Source: Sphingobacteriales bacterium 44-61
Lineage (GTDB): Bacteria; Bacteroidota; Bacteroidia; Chitinophagales; Chitinophagaceae
Reading direction: 5' to 3'
Length of the DNA: 64,000 nt
Assembly (NCBI GenBank): GCA_001898405.1
Contig: MKTW01000020.1
Span: 124,001 to 188,000 of the forward strand
The notes under the pieces are model-generated. The model ran no database searches. It saw only the letters and a program-made list of their open reading frames with translations, and had not been told where the DNA came from. The first letter of the stretch is position 1, and the number at the start of each line of letters is the position of its first letter. Below, in pieces: positions 9,947-19,892 of this stretch. The translations under genes were made by a program, and so were the position numbers.

Positions 9947-10690
9947 TTACCTGTAATTGCGTATATATCTTGACAGTTCTGTTTTGCTGTTGTTAAAGCT
10001 GAACACATCAAACACCATATCATAATTTTTCTTGTCAACAGTGGAAGCATAAGCCTGTTTGGACAGTTCCAGTTTATTGTTTTCAAAACTGAACAGGAGC
10101 AGCAATTCTTTTACCTGTGCAGCACTTACTGTATTTGCTTTTACGATCTGCAAAGCAGATTTCAGCTTATTGCTTTCCAGCCATTCCTTATCGATTTGCT
10201 TAAGTACATTGTCAAATTCACGATCATCCATACCGCGGGCATATGCTTCATGGTTGTCATAATCACCCCATTGGCCGTCCCTGTTATAATCATACCCATT
10301 GCCGGCATCATACCAGCGGTCATCATTCTGCACATATCCTTTTTTGATCTTGTTTTCCATCATGCTCACCCGTCCATTTCTTTCAATGGTGATGAACAGG
10401 TGACGGTTATTCTTCATAGAAACAGCAGCATCGTATACCAGCTCATATCTTCTTCCAAAAACATTGAAGATGCCGTTGTTCATTGCCCGGTATACTTTAA
10501 CGTAGTGGCTACCGTTCTCCAGGCCCTGTATCATCACTGAATTATCATTAGGGCTAAAACGTTTACCATCCAGCACAACACTGATATCTGCCTGGTCGGC
10601 CGATTTAATGGTAAGAATGGTATTATTCTTTGCAGCAAATACTGCTATGCTCATGAATAAAGAAGCAAAGAGGGTAAAGATCGTTTTCAT
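9947..10690 (-). CDS. Secreted DUF4476 domain protein
   Basis: This 247-residue protein has a signal peptide (MKTIFTLFASLFMSIAVFAA). Residues about 25-110 are a beta-rich region. The C-terminal 95 residues (from about DREFDNVLKQ) match the helical DUF4476 domain, with the repeated KLELSKQAY and KTELSRYI helices characteristic of the family. DUF4476 proteins are secreted proteins of Bacteroidota with no established function. It is a single gene, sharing the terminator at 9893-9920 with sucD. Confidence 0.75.
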   Translation of the reverse strand: MKTIFTLFASLFMSIAVFAAKNNTILTIKSADQADISVVLDGKRFSPNDNSVMIQGLENGSHYVKVYRAMNNGIFNVFGRRYELVYDAAVSMKNNRHLFITIERNGRVSMMENKIKKGYVQNDDRWYDAGNGYDYNRDGQWGDYDNHEAYARGMDDREFDNVLKQIDKEWLESNKLKSALQIVKANTVSAAQVKELLLLFSFENNKLELSKQAYASTVDKKNYDMVFDVFSFNNSKTELSRYIRNYR

Positions 10691-11070
10691 ATACTTTCAT
10701 TTTAAAGTTGAATTCAATAGCGAATTCGCTTATCAATATTTCAAAGTATATGCCGCTGTGCCAAAAACAGATCAAAGGAAAAGTTAAGCTGTATCTACAA
10801 ACGATACAACTCAATATCAGCAATGGTTTCAGAAGATTGTTATTTAATGTTAATAGAAGAAACAACCATTTATTTTTTTAAAGATTAAATGCTTCGCCTG
10901 TTAAAGAAAATAAAGATTTTAAACACGATTAAACCTTTAAAATTCCTGACCGTCTGAAGGCCTGCTATATCTTTTCTTCTACTTTTCCGGCCCATTATGA
11001 AATTTCTCCGTTTCCGGCATCTAAACCTTGCCATGGATTTTTTACCTTGTACTTAAATTAAAACCTAACC
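10691..11070. other. Divergent intergenic region, 380 bp
   Basis: This AT-rich region lies between the divergent DUF4476 and alpha-2-macroglobulin genes. It must contain both promoters. TATCTTTT (from about 10969) and TACCTTG (11044-11050) resemble -7 elements but neither has a convincing -33 partner. No RNA gene, repeat or conserved ORF was recognised. Confidence 0.4.
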
Positions 11071-14000
11071 ATGAAGCAATTCAGCTTTGTTGCTCTTATT
11101 GCAGCCCTATTTAGTCTTATTACTATGAACGCTAACAGTCAACCGTCCGTTAAAAACTACGATGCAGCCTGGAAAAAGGTTGAAGGATTTGTTAAAAAAG
11201 GCCTTCCTGCTTCTGCTCTCACTGAAGTAAAGAGCATCTATACGCAGGCCAAAAAAGAAAAACAGGACGCACAGGTCATTAAGGCCCTGATATATATGAC
11301 CGGCCTTCAGACCGAAAACCGGGAAAACAATGAAGTGCTGGCTATAGCAGAAATAGAAAAAGAGGTACCCGGCAGCAAAGGTGCCGTCAATGCTTTATTA
11401 AACAACTTACTGGCTAACCTGTACTGGAGTTATTTCCAAAGCCATCGCTGGCAGTTTTATCAACGTACTCAAACTGCTGAATTCAAAAAAGATGATATCG
11501 CCACCTGGACGGCTGAAGATTTTCATCGAAAAACGAGCGAGTTGTATCTCCGTTCCATCGCTGATAAAAAGCTCTTGCAGCAAACATCACTGGGGCCCTA
11601 CAATGCCATTATCATAAAAGGGAATGTACGTCATCTCCGCCCTACCCTATATGATCTGCTGGCCTTCCAGGCGCTGGAATATTTTGAGAACGATGAACGT
11701 GATCTTAACAGGCCTGCCTATACATTTGAAATTGACCAGGCTGCCGCTTTTGACCCGGCAGCAGATTTCATCCACCGCAAGTTTGAAACAAAAGATTCAC
11801 TTTCGCTTCAGCATAAAGCCTTGCTGATCTATCAGCAACTGATTGCGTTCCACCTGGATGATAAAAAACCCGATGCACTCATCGATGCAGATCTGAGGCG
11901 ATACGAATTTGTGAGGCAGAAATCTGTTCACCCCAATAAAGAGGAATACTATTTTAATGGCATCAATCATATTGCCCATCAGTATGAAAGCACGCCGGCT
12001 GCTGCACAGGCCTGGTATCTCGTTGCTCAATACTATTCCAACCAGGGATCCCAGTATGCTCCTTATGGCGACACTACACATCGCTTCGGCAAGCTTAAGG
12101 CAAAAGAGATCTGTGAAAAAGTAGTGGCACAGAAAGATTCATCAGAAGGAAAGATCAATGCCTATAATCTTTTGCAGCAGCTAAAGAGTTCTTCTTTAGA
12201 ATTTACTATTGAGCAGGTGAACCTGCCTGGTCAGCCATTTCGCGCATTGATCAATTACCGCAATCTCACTACACTTCATCTGGGATTGATCAAATCTGAT
12301 GATAAGCTCAGGAAAGCACTGGAGAATCAATATGATGAAAGCTACTGGAAAACAGTTATTGCGGCAAAGCCATTACGAAACTGGGAGCAAAACCTGCCTG
12401 ATACAAAAGACCTGCAGCAGCATAAGGCAGAAATCAAAATAGATGAGCTCCCAAGCGGGGAATACTTTCTTATTGCAGCTTCTGATAAGGCATTTGAAAA
12501 AACAGGAACACTGATCGGAGCAAGAAGGTTCTATGTGTCATCCATTAGCTATATTAATAACCAGCTTGATTATTTTGTGTTGCACAGGGATAATGGTCAG
12601 CCGCTTCCCAATTCAACCATCCAGGTGTGGGAACAGGTATACGATTATGCAACCTCACGCAACATCAAAACAAAAGGAGCGGTTTATACTACTGATAAGA
12701 ACGGTTATTTTCATCTCATCAGGAAAGACAAACAGGAAAACAGCAATAGGGGGCGATATGCCTACTCACTGGAAATAACCAGTGGAAATGAAAAGCTGTA
12801 CATTGATGAGCTACGGAACGATTATTACTACAGGAACACTCCCCTTCCACGTAGTGAGAACAGTATTTTTATTTTCAGGGACCGTAGCATTTACCGCCCC
12901 GGGCAAACTGTTTATTTCAAAGGGATTGTTTTATCAAGGAATCAATTCTTAAGAAAAGCAGACATATTGCAGGGATATACGACAACGGTTTACCTGCGGA
13001 ATGCAAACGGCGAAACTATTGATTCGTTAAACCTAACGACTAATGATTACGGTTCATTTACCGGGAGGTTCCAGTTGCCTGCAACCGGTTTGAATGGCAC
13101 CTATACCATTTTTACCAAAAAAGATCAGGGCAATTCTTATTTCCGGGTGGAAGATTATAAACGCCCTAAGTTCTATGTAGAGTATGAACCGTTGAAAGGA
13201 ACTTATCGCGTAAATGATTCCATTGAAGTAACAGGCCTGGCAAAAGCTTATGCCGGCAATAATATCGATGGGGCAAAAGTTAAATACAGGGTGGTAAGGC
13301 AAGCCCGCTTCCTTTATCCCTGGCTATTTGCCCGCTGGTGGCAACCGCCATCTGAACCGCTTGAAATAGTGCATGGGGAAACAGTAACAGATGCAGATGG
13401 CAAATTCCGTGTAAAATTTACAGCCATACCTGATTTGAAAATTGATCCGAAACTGGAGCCTGCTTTTGATTATGTGGTGTATGCAGACATTACGGATATC
13501 AATGGTGAAACAAGAAGCGGAGAAAAAAATGTTTCCGTCAGCTATAAAGCATTATTATTAAAAACTGATATTCCTTCCCGTATAGCAGCAGACAGCCTGA
13601 ACAAACTTTCCATCCGCACTGAAAACAATAACGGTGAATTTGAACCGGCTGCTGTAACTGTGAAAATAACCAAACTGAAAGAAGAGAAAAGGCTGATCAG
13701 GGAACGTTTTTGGGAGAGACCTGACCAGTTTGTAATGAATAAAGAGGAATACATCCAATATTTCCCCCATGATGAATACAACGATGAAACCAACCCCGCC
13801 AGTTGGGACAAAGAAAATCTTTTATGGCAAAAAACTGATTCGGTAAAAGAAGGCATGCCTTTCCCGGTAAGCGGAATTAAACCTGCTCCCGGTTATTACT
13901 CCGTTGAAATATTTACTAAAGACAAGAATGGTGCAGAAGTAAAAGACCTTAAATACATAGAGCTGTTTGATGAAAAAAGCCAGCAGTTGGGTCAGCCCCA

Positions 14001-17000
14001 ATATGTATGGACACAAGGTCCCAGGCCTATCCAACCCGGGGAAAATACAACGCTTAGGCTCGGTACTTCAGCGAATGATGTGTTCATTGTGCAGCAGTTG
14101 GATAAAACCCTGCCCGGCAAGGACAGTGCCGATATCAGCTACTCATTCCTTAAACTGAATAATGAGAAAAAGGATATCACATTCTCTGCAACGGAAGCTG
14201 AGCGCGGTGGATATGGAGTAAGCTGGGCTTTTGTAAAACATAACCGGTCTTATTTTAATTATGTAGTTATCCCTGTGCCCTGGAGCAATAAAGAATTGCA
14301 GATAGAATACGCTACTTACCGGGACAAAACCCTTCCTGGCAGCGACGAAAAATGGAAACTTAAGATCAGCGGGTACAAAAATGAAAAAGCAGCAGCAGAG
14401 ATATTAGCCAGTATGTATGATGCTTCGCTTGATCAGTTCAGTGAGCACAATTGGGATAAACCTTACATATGGGCCTCATATAGCCAGCGAAGGTCCTGGG
14501 AAAATCGCCAAAACTTTATGAGGATTGAATCTTTCCAACGGCCTGTTCCTTATACAGCAAAGGATCTTATCAAGGATTATGACCGCTTATTCTTTGCACA
14601 ATCTGATATAGTTTCTGCAGGATATGGAGTAAGAAGGGAAATGCGTGCTTTCGCTGCCGCTCCTTCTATGGCGCTTGAAAGTAAAGCTGCCGGGATCATG
14701 GTCGACTCGGCCGAGCAAGCGAATGATCCCTCCAAGCTAATGAAATACACTGTCAGCACTTCATCCCAGGAGGAGAAAGGTAATAAGGAAGCTGAAAACC
14801 CAGCCACCCAAATCCGCACCAACTTCAATGAAACAGCTTTCTTCTTCCCCGATCTCCGAACAGACAGCAACGGCGATATCGAATTCTCTTTCACCATGCC
14901 TGAAGCCCTTACCAAATGGAAGTTCCAGGCACTGGCTCATACAAAAGACCTTGCTTTTGGTTACAGCCAGAAAGAGATCATTACGCAAAAACAGCTGATG
15001 GTGCAGCCCAACCCGCCGCGTTTTCTCCGGGAAGGTGATCAACTGGTATTCAATGCCAAGATCGTGAACCTTTCGGAAAAACAATTGTCCGGAAATGCAG
15101 AGCTGCAATTGTTCAATGCCGCTACCAATGAACCTGTGAACGCGATCTTTAACAATAAAGAAACCAGTAAAAGTTTCCAGGTAGCTGCAGGTCAGAGCAC
15201 AGTTGTTTTCTTCCCCTTGTCTATCCCTTCTTCATTTACCGAGCCACTGACCTGGCGCGTGGTAGCCAAAGCAGACAATTTCAGTGATGGTGAAGAAAAC
15301 AGTTTACCTGTATTAAGCAACCGTATGCTGGTGACTGAAACAATAAGCCTGCCCATGCGCGGAAACGGTACAAAGAATTTTTCTTTTGACAAACTGAAGC
15401 AATCCGGCAGCAGCACATCACTAAAGCAGCATTCTCTTACAGTAGAATACACTTCCAACCCAGCCTGGTATGCAGTACAGGCATTGCCTTACCTGATGGA
15501 ATATCCCTATGATTGTGCAGAGCAAACCTGGAACCGTTATTATGCCAATTCCCTGGCTTCTTTTATTGCGAATTCTGCACCGCGCATACGCCAGGTGTTT
15601 GAACAATGGAAGAAAACCGACACTGCGGCCCTGCTCAGCAATCTTCAGAAAAATCCTGAATTAAAATCAATTTTACTGGAGGAAACACCCTGGGTGCTGG
15701 CTGCAAAAACAGAAGCACAGCAAAAACAGAATATCGCTTTGCTCTTTGATATGCTGCGCATGAGTGGAGAGCTCAATAGCGCTTATGAAAAAATGAAGCA
15801 ATTGCAAAGCAGCAATGGCGGTTTTGTTTGGTTCAAAGGCGGTCCTGACGATCGTTATATGACCCAGTATATTGTTACAGGTATTGGTCACCTGATAAAA
15901 TTGAAAGGAATCGCTGCAGGGCAAGAGACAAAACTGAAACAGGTGCTGAGCACGGCCATCCCTTACCTCGACAGGAAGATCAAAGAGGATTATGATAACC
16001 TGGTGAAATACAAAACCGATCTCTCTAAATATATTCCCGATTACAGTGTGATCCAGTATTTCTATATGCGCAGTTTTTTCCCTAACTACAAGATCCTTAC
16101 GGAGTCGCAAAAAGCATATACCTATTTTAAAAGCCGGTTGCCCCAAAACTGGACCAGCCGTAACAAATACATGCAGGGTATGACCGCACTGGCGCTGCAC
16201 CGTATGGGAGACATTAAAACACCTGCTGCAATACTTAAATCATTGAAAGAAACATCCATCAACAATGAAGAATTGGGAATGTACTGGAAAGATGCCAACC
16301 GTGGCTGGTGGTGGTATGAAGCACCTGTCGAGCGGCAGTCATTGCTGATCGAAGCATTCAGCGAAATAAGCAAGGACACTAAAACAGTAGATGATCTTCG
16401 CACCTGGTTATTGAAAAACAAGCAGACCAATAGCTGGGAATCGACCAAAGCTACAGCAGAAGCCTGCTATGCTTTACTGCTGCAGGGAAGCAACTGGTTG
16501 ACGCAGGAGCCCCAGGTAAGCATTCAATTGGGCAGTACAATCGTACGATCCACCGATAGCCAGCAGGAAGCCGGAACCGGTTATTTCAGCAAAACATTCC
16601 AGCCGGCAGACATTAAACCGGAAATGGGTAATATAGCTGTTACAGTTTCATCCACCGGCAATAATACCGGTGCCACCTGGGGAGGCATGTACTGGCAATA
16701 TTTTGAAGACCTCGATAAGATCACCGGCGCTGCCACCCCACTGCAATTGCAAAAGAAACTGTTTATAGAAACCAATTCAGACAGAGGGCCTGTATTAACG
16801 CCGGTAAAAGATGGCGATAAACTGAAAACCGGTGATAAGATCCGCGTCCGTATTGAACTCCGGGCCGACAGGGATATGGAGTACATGCACATGAAAGATA
16901 TGCGCGCTTCTGCCCTGGAGCCCGTGAACGTGTTGAGCAGTTATAAATGGCAGGACGGCCTGGGTTATTATGAAAGCACCCGTGATGCTGCAACACATTT

Positions 17001-17157
17001 CTTTTTTGATAAATTGCGTAAAGGCACTTATGTGTTTGAATATTCATTGTTCGTTACCCACTCAGGTAATTTCAGCAATGGCATCAGTACCATTCAATCC
17101 ATGTACGCTCCTGAGTTCAGCGCACACAGTGAAGGCATCCGCATCACTGTTCAATAA
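11071..17157 (+). CDS. Large alpha-2-macroglobulin family protein with CxEQ thioester motif
   Basis: This 2028-residue protein has a cleavable signal peptide (to about residue 24, ending NANSQ) and no lipobox. Residues about 30-480 are a helical and beta N-terminal region not typical of short bacterial homologues. An MG2-type segment (IFRDRSIYRPGQTVYFKG) lies near residue 610, followed by further macroglobulin domains. The alpha-2-macroglobulin core includes FFPDLRTDSNGDIEFSFTMP and a CAEQ motif at Cys1482, which fits the CxEQ thioester that traps attacking proteases. The thioester-domain helices and a C-terminal receptor-binding-like beta domain follow. In bacteria these proteins guard the periplasm against foreign proteases. 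No pbpC gene, the usual neighbour in Proteobacteria, is nearby. A hairpin at 17181-17211 ends the unit. Confidence 0.85.
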   Translation: MKQFSFVALIAALFSLITMNANSQPSVKNYDAAWKKVEGFVKKGLPASALTEVKSIYTQAKKEKQDAQVIKALIYMTGLQTENRENNEVLAIAEIEKEVPGSKGAVNALLNNLLANLYWSYFQSHRWQFYQRTQTAEFKKDDIATWTAEDFHRKTSELYLRSIADKKLLQQTSLGPYNAIIIKGNVRHLRPTLYDLLAFQALEYFENDERDLNRPAYTFEIDQAAAFDPAADFIHRKFETKDSLSLQHKALLIYQQLIAFHLDDKKPDALIDADLRRYEFVRQKSVHPNKEEYYFNGINHIAHQYESTPAAAQAWYLVAQYYSNQGSQYAPYGDTTHRFGKLKAKEICEKVVAQKDSSEGKINAYNLLQQLKSSSLEFTIEQVNLPGQPFRALINYRNLTTLHLGLIKSDDKLRKALENQYDESYWKTVIAAKPLRNWEQNLPDTKDLQQHKAEIKIDELPSGEYFLIAASDKAFEKTGTLIGARRFYVSSISYINNQLDYFVLHRDNGQPLPNSTIQVWEQVYDYATSRNIKTKGAVYTTDKNGYFHLIRKDKQENSNRGRYAYSLEITSGNEKLYIDELRNDYYYRNTPLPRSENSIFIFRDRSIYRPGQTVYFKGIVLSRNQFLRKADILQGYTTTVYLRNANGETIDSLNLTTNDYGSFTGRFQLPATGLNGTYTIFTKKDQGNSYFRVEDYKRPKFYVEYEPLKGTYRVNDSIEVTGLAKAYAGNNIDGAKVKYRVVRQARFLYPWLFARWWQPPSEPLEIVHGETVTDADGKFRVKFTAIPDLKIDPKLEPAFDYVVYADITDINGETRSGEKNVSVSYKALLLKTDIPSRIAADSLNKLSIRTENNNGEFEPAAVTVKITKLKEEKRLIRERFWERPDQFVMNKEEYIQYFPHDEYNDETNPASWDKENLLWQKTDSVKEGMPFPVSGIKPAPGYYSVEIFTKDKNGAEVKDLKYIELFDEKSQQLGQPQYVWTQGPRPIQPGENTTLRLGTSANDVFIVQQLDKTLPGKDSADISYSFLKLNNEKKDITFSATEAERGGYGVSWAFVKHNRSYFNYVVIPVPWSNKELQIEYATYRDKTLPGSDEKWKLKISGYKNEKAAAEILASMYDASLDQFSEHNWDKPYIWASYSQRRSWENRQNFMRIESFQRPVPYTAKDLIKDYDRLFFAQSDIVSAGYGVRREMRAFAAAPSMALESKAAGIMVDSAEQANDPSKLMKYTVSTSSQEEKGNKEAENPATQIRTNFNETAFFFPDLRTDSNGDIEFSFTMPEALTKWKFQALAHTKDLAFGYSQKEIITQKQLMVQPNPPRFLREGDQLVFNAKIVNLSEKQLSGNAELQLFNAATNEPVNAIFNNKETSKSFQVAAGQSTVVFFPLSIPSSFTEPLTWRVVAKADNFSDGEENSLPVLSNRMLVTETISLPMRGNGTKNFSFDKLKQSGSSTSLKQHSLTVEYTSNPAWYAVQALPYLMEYPYDCAEQTWNRYYANSLASFIANSAPRIRQVFEQWKKTDTAALLSNLQKNPELKSILLEETPWVLAAKTEAQQKQNIALLFDMLRMSGELNSAYEKMKQLQSSNGGFVWFKGGPDDRYMTQYIVTGIGHLIKLKGIAAGQETKLKQVLSTAIPYLDRKIKEDYDNLVKYKTDLSKYIPDYSVIQYFYMRSFFPNYKILTESQKAYTYFKSRLPQNWTSRNKYMQGMTALALHRMGDIKTPAAILKSLKETSINNEELGMYWKDANRGWWWYEAPVERQSLLIEAFSEISKDTKTVDDLRTWLLKNKQTNSWESTKATAEACYALLLQGSNWLTQEPQVSIQLGSTIVRSTDSQQEAGTGYFSKTFQPADIKPEMGNIAVTVSSTGNNTGATWGGMYWQYFEDLDKITGAATPLQLQKKLFIETNSDRGPVLTPVKDGDKLKTGDKIRVRIELRADRDMEYMHMKDMRASALEPVNVLSSYKWQDGLGYYESTRDAATHFFFDKLRKGTYVFEYSLFVTHSGNFSNGISTIQSMYAPEFSAHSEGIRITVQ

Positions 17158-17180
17158 ATTGTACCGGAAAAGAATACAGG

Positions 17181-17211
17181 ATAAGCCATTCGTTTTATGC
17201 GAATGGCTTAT
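17181..17211 (+). terminator. Hairpin terminator after the macroglobulin gene
   Basis: A perfect 12-bp stem (17181-17192 with 17200-17211) around a 7-base loop, followed by a moderately T-rich stretch. It overlaps an in-frame ATG at 17197, which argues for a later start of the next gene. Confidence 0.6.
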
Positions 17212-17220
17212 CTTCATTTT

Positions 17221-17871
17221 ATGATGATCTGCCGCCTGATCACCGGACTCTGTTTATTGGCCTTATTTTCCTGCAAAACCACCAGCCAGGTTACCGGTAT
17301 TTATCACGCCGATAAAAATACCGGTGCACAACTGCTGTTAAAAACCGACAGTACTTTTGAATGGGTATACCCCGGAAGCAAAACCGTTGAGATCGGTACA
17401 GACAATACCACACGCAACCTGTTTTATTACACCGATGGTAAATGGAAACTGGAACGGGGACGGCTGCTACTCAGTTCTTCCCCCAGCAATGATCCATACA
17501 CAAACAGTATGGCGAATGATTCAATCAGCCGGTTCACCTCCATTTCTTCGTTCAACTTCTGGAACCGTTATGGAGAACAGGTAAACATCAGATCTATTCA
17601 ATTGCCACGGGCAAAGCCCAAACCTCATTTTGGCAATACGCTTTATTTCTTTGCACAGGATTTCCAAAAGAACGATACACTGGTCTTCTACCTGGACGGC
17701 TACCGCTCATTTACATATCCTGGCAGCATCCCTGCTACAATAGGGAACAATATTCACAAGATCACCTTATACGAACCATATTCTGGACCAGGAAAGACAG
17801 TTGTGAAAATTAAAGGGAAAAGACTGTACGCAAACGGTGAATATTACGCCAGGAAAAATAGTTCGGAATGA
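17221..17871 (+). CDS. Lipoprotein of unknown function
   Basis: A start at 17221 or 17224 gives about 216 residues beginning MMICRLITGLCLLALFSCKTT, a lipoprotein signal with lipobox LFSC. The mature part is beta-rich (YHADKNTGAQLLLKTDSTFEWVY, a weak lipocalin-like opening) and has no catalytic motif. A longer frame from 17197 starts inside the preceding terminator and is not favoured. The protein is likely anchored in the envelope. It is followed by a 36-bp perfect hairpin. Confidence 0.6.
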   Translation: MMICRLITGLCLLALFSCKTTSQVTGIYHADKNTGAQLLLKTDSTFEWVYPGSKTVEIGTDNTTRNLFYYTDGKWKLERGRLLLSSSPSNDPYTNSMANDSISRFTSISSFNFWNRYGEQVNIRSIQLPRAKPKPHFGNTLYFFAQDFQKNDTLVFYLDGYRSFTYPGSIPATIGNNIHKITLYEPYSGPGKTVVKIKGKRLYANGEYYARKNSSE

Positions 17872-17879
17872 CTCTCTCC

Positions 17880-17955
17880 TAGTCCTCCCTTCCCGTCTTC
17901 CCGCCTTACCGGTAAAAACTTACCGGTAAGGCGGGAAGACGGGAAGGGAGGACTA
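17880..17955. repeat. Perfect 36-bp inverted repeat with 4-base loop
   Basis: Arms 17880-17915 and 17920-17955 are exact reverse complements around the loop aaac. The stem is far longer and more GC-rich than a normal terminator and lacks a strong T tail (only aaaata follows). It lies between two plus-strand genes, nine bases after the lipoprotein stop. Confidence 0.9.
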
Positions 17956-17981
17956 AAATAGATATTGTTTTATTTGTTGGG

Positions 17982-17989
17982 TATTTTTG
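17982..17989 (+). promoter_or_regulatory. -7 promoter element of the FAD oxidoreductase gene
   Basis: TATTTTTG fits TAnnTTTG and is followed by four bases and then the ATG at 17994. The geometry matches the promoter at 1376-1383 and predicts a leaderless transcript. No clear TTTG lies at the -33 position. Confidence 0.5.
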
Positions 17990-17993
17990 TTCG

Positions 17994-19055
17994 ATGACAA
18001 CTGATTTCCTTATTATTGGTCAAGGTGTTTGTGGCACTTTCCTTTCTTACTATTTGCAGAAAGAAGGAAGATCGGTGATAGTAATGGATGATGCTTATCC
18101 GGATAGCCCTTCCCGCATTGCAGCAGGTATTATCAATCCTGTTACCGGTCGCCGCCTCGTTACAGTCTGGAAAGTGGAAGAAGTGTTGCCATATGCCTGG
18201 CAGGCATATACAGAGATCGGAACTGAATTATCCATCAACGCCATTTCCCAAAAGAATATTATTGATTTCTTTCCCAATCCTTTTATGCGGGAAAGTTTTT
18301 TACAAAAGATCGAGACAGGTGATCAGTATGTTCATGCTTATCCCGAACAAAATCATTTCAATACCTTCTTTAAGTACGAATTTGGCTGTGGTGAAATAAG
18401 ACCTGTGTACACAGCGCATCTCGACAACCTGTTGCCTGCATGGCGTAAAGTGTTGAATGCTGCTGGCTTTTTGCGGGAAGAAAGTTTTGATATCACTGCA
18501 TTAAAGGTATCATCTGACCATATTCAATATAAGGATATCACTGCCCGAAAGGTCATTTTCTGTGATGGGCCGGCCAGCTTCAACAACCCTTACTTCAAAC
18601 AATTGCCCTTTGCACCCAATAAAGGCGAAGCACTGATTGCTGAGATACCCGGCCTGCCTGAACACAATATTTATAAAAAGTCCATGATGCTGGTGCCCCT
18701 GCCGGAAAAAGATCTTTTCTGGATCGGAGCCAGTTATGTATGGGATTTTGATGATGCGGGGCCAACTGTTGTTTTCCGCGAGAATACAGAGAAGGTGATG
18801 AAAGAATGGTTGAAAATCCCTTTCAAAATTGTTGCCCACCGTTCCGGCTTGCGGCCGGCCACACTGGAACGAAGGCCATTTGCAGGTTTGCATCCTTTGC
18901 ACTCTTCCGTCGGAATATTGAATGGTATGGGCACCAAAGGATGTTCTTTAGCTCCTTTCTTTGCCAGGCAGCTGACCGATTATCTTTTATATGATCTGCC
19001 AATAGCGAAAGATGCTGATGTAAGAAGGTTTGAGAAGATTTTGAGCAGAAGGTGA
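17994..19055 (+). CDS. FAD-dependent oxidoreductase, D-amino acid oxidase (DAO) family
   Basis: The protein has 353 residues and starts with a dinucleotide-binding fold (FLIIGQGVCGTFLSYYL, glycines at 9, 11 and 14) and an acidic residue at the end of the second strand (VIVMDD). SRIAAGIINPVTGRRL and the C-terminal HRSGLRPATLERRPFAG, MGTKGCSLAPFFA match the DAO fold, as in glycine oxidase and the C-terminal half of MnmC. The substrate is unknown. The gene converges on the M90 peptidase gene with six bases between stops. Confidence 0.8.
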   Translation: MTTDFLIIGQGVCGTFLSYYLQKEGRSVIVMDDAYPDSPSRIAAGIINPVTGRRLVTVWKVEEVLPYAWQAYTEIGTELSINAISQKNIIDFFPNPFMRESFLQKIETGDQYVHAYPEQNHFNTFFKYEFGCGEIRPVYTAHLDNLLPAWRKVLNAAGFLREESFDITALKVSSDHIQYKDITARKVIFCDGPASFNNPYFKQLPFAPNKGEALIAEIPGLPEHNIYKKSMMLVPLPEKDLFWIGASYVWDFDDAGPTVVFRENTEKVMKEWLKIPFKIVAHRSGLRPATLERRPFAGLHPLHSSVGILNGMGTKGCSLAPFFARQLTDYLLYDLPIAKDADVRRFEKILSRR

Positions 19056-19061
19056 TAGTAT

Positions 19062-19892
19062 CTACGCCAACAATTTCTCCTTTGTTCCCGGATCCTGATT
19101 AAGCACCCGGCACAAAGCATCATACAGATCAGGCATATTCTGTTTCAAACCGGAAGGATTTTCAAAAAACGCCTCTACACTTACGGCCCAGAATTCGTGC
19201 ATATTGCTGAATGCATAGCTGCGCAGGTAACTGCGGCGGCGGGTGATCACGTCGGCCAGTATCTGCCCGGTGCTGGTAGAGAATTTTTCGTAATTGAGCC
19301 GGAAATGAAGATCGGCTCCGTATTGGGCAAAGAAATTATTGTGCAATAAAGCATGTGCCATTTCATGCACAGCCACGTTGATATTATCATTCTTGCTTTT
19401 GTAGGAATAACCATACAGGAAATGCTTCCAGGAAAGATAGATGCCATCCGGCGCAACATGCCCTATGTACAATTCATCATCATTGTCCATGTGATAAGCA
19501 TCTGCCAGTATGTAGATATCCTTGAAATAGGAAAGATGGTAATTCTTTAAGCCAAACGTTACCTGTATGGCCGAAGAGCTGACCAGCACAGCTGTATCTT
19601 CATTATTCTCCAATCCGATATAATGAAATCGCTTCTGCGACCTGAACTGATATACCCTTTGTACGAATTTCTTTTTTGATTCAGGTGAAAGATCATTGAA
19701 GTAAGAGAAAACGCTGCCGATAACAAACGAATAATGATTGAATGTAGCTTCATCAACCTCCACTTCCTCAGCCGGGGTGGCTGATACTCTTGGTGGTACA
19801 CGCGCAAATAACTTATTCAGCCTTCGCAGGAGTGATTGCATAATAGCGTACGGTTGATTCATAAATGTAATCCACGAACGTGTTATATGCAA
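19062..19892 (-). CDS. Zinc-dependent peptidase of the M90 (MtfA) family
   Basis: This protein of up to 276 residues has a HEMAH motif near residue 175 within VAVHEMAHALLHNNFF, the zinc-binding HExxH of gluzincin-like M90 peptidases. E. coli MtfA of this family is a cytoplasmic peptidase linked to glucose uptake through Mlc. The residue pattern around FVQRVYQFRSQKRFHYIG also matches. Internal ATGs at 19862 and 19841 are possible alternative starts; the first 17 residues look unlike the family and the true N-terminus may be shorter. No signal peptide is obvious. Confidence 0.75.
   Translation of the reverse strand: MHITRSWITFMNQPYAIMQSLLRRLNKLFARVPPRVSATPAEEVEVDEATFNHYSFVIGSVFSYFNDLSPESKKKFVQRVYQFRSQKRFHYIGLENNEDTAVLVSSSAIQVTFGLKNYHLSYFKDIYILADAYHMDNDDELYIGHVAPDGIYLSWKHFLYGYSYKSKNDNINVAVHEMAHALLHNNFFAQYGADLHFRLNYEKFSTSTGQILADVITRRRSYLRSYAFSNMHEFWAVSVEAFFENPSGLKQNMPDLYDALCRVLNQDPGTKEKLLA

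Noticed and set aside
10623-10865. An 80-codon minus-strand ORF in the divergent region
   Set aside because: It overlaps the signal-peptide end of the DUF4476 gene in another frame and reads as low-complexity AT-rich sequence.
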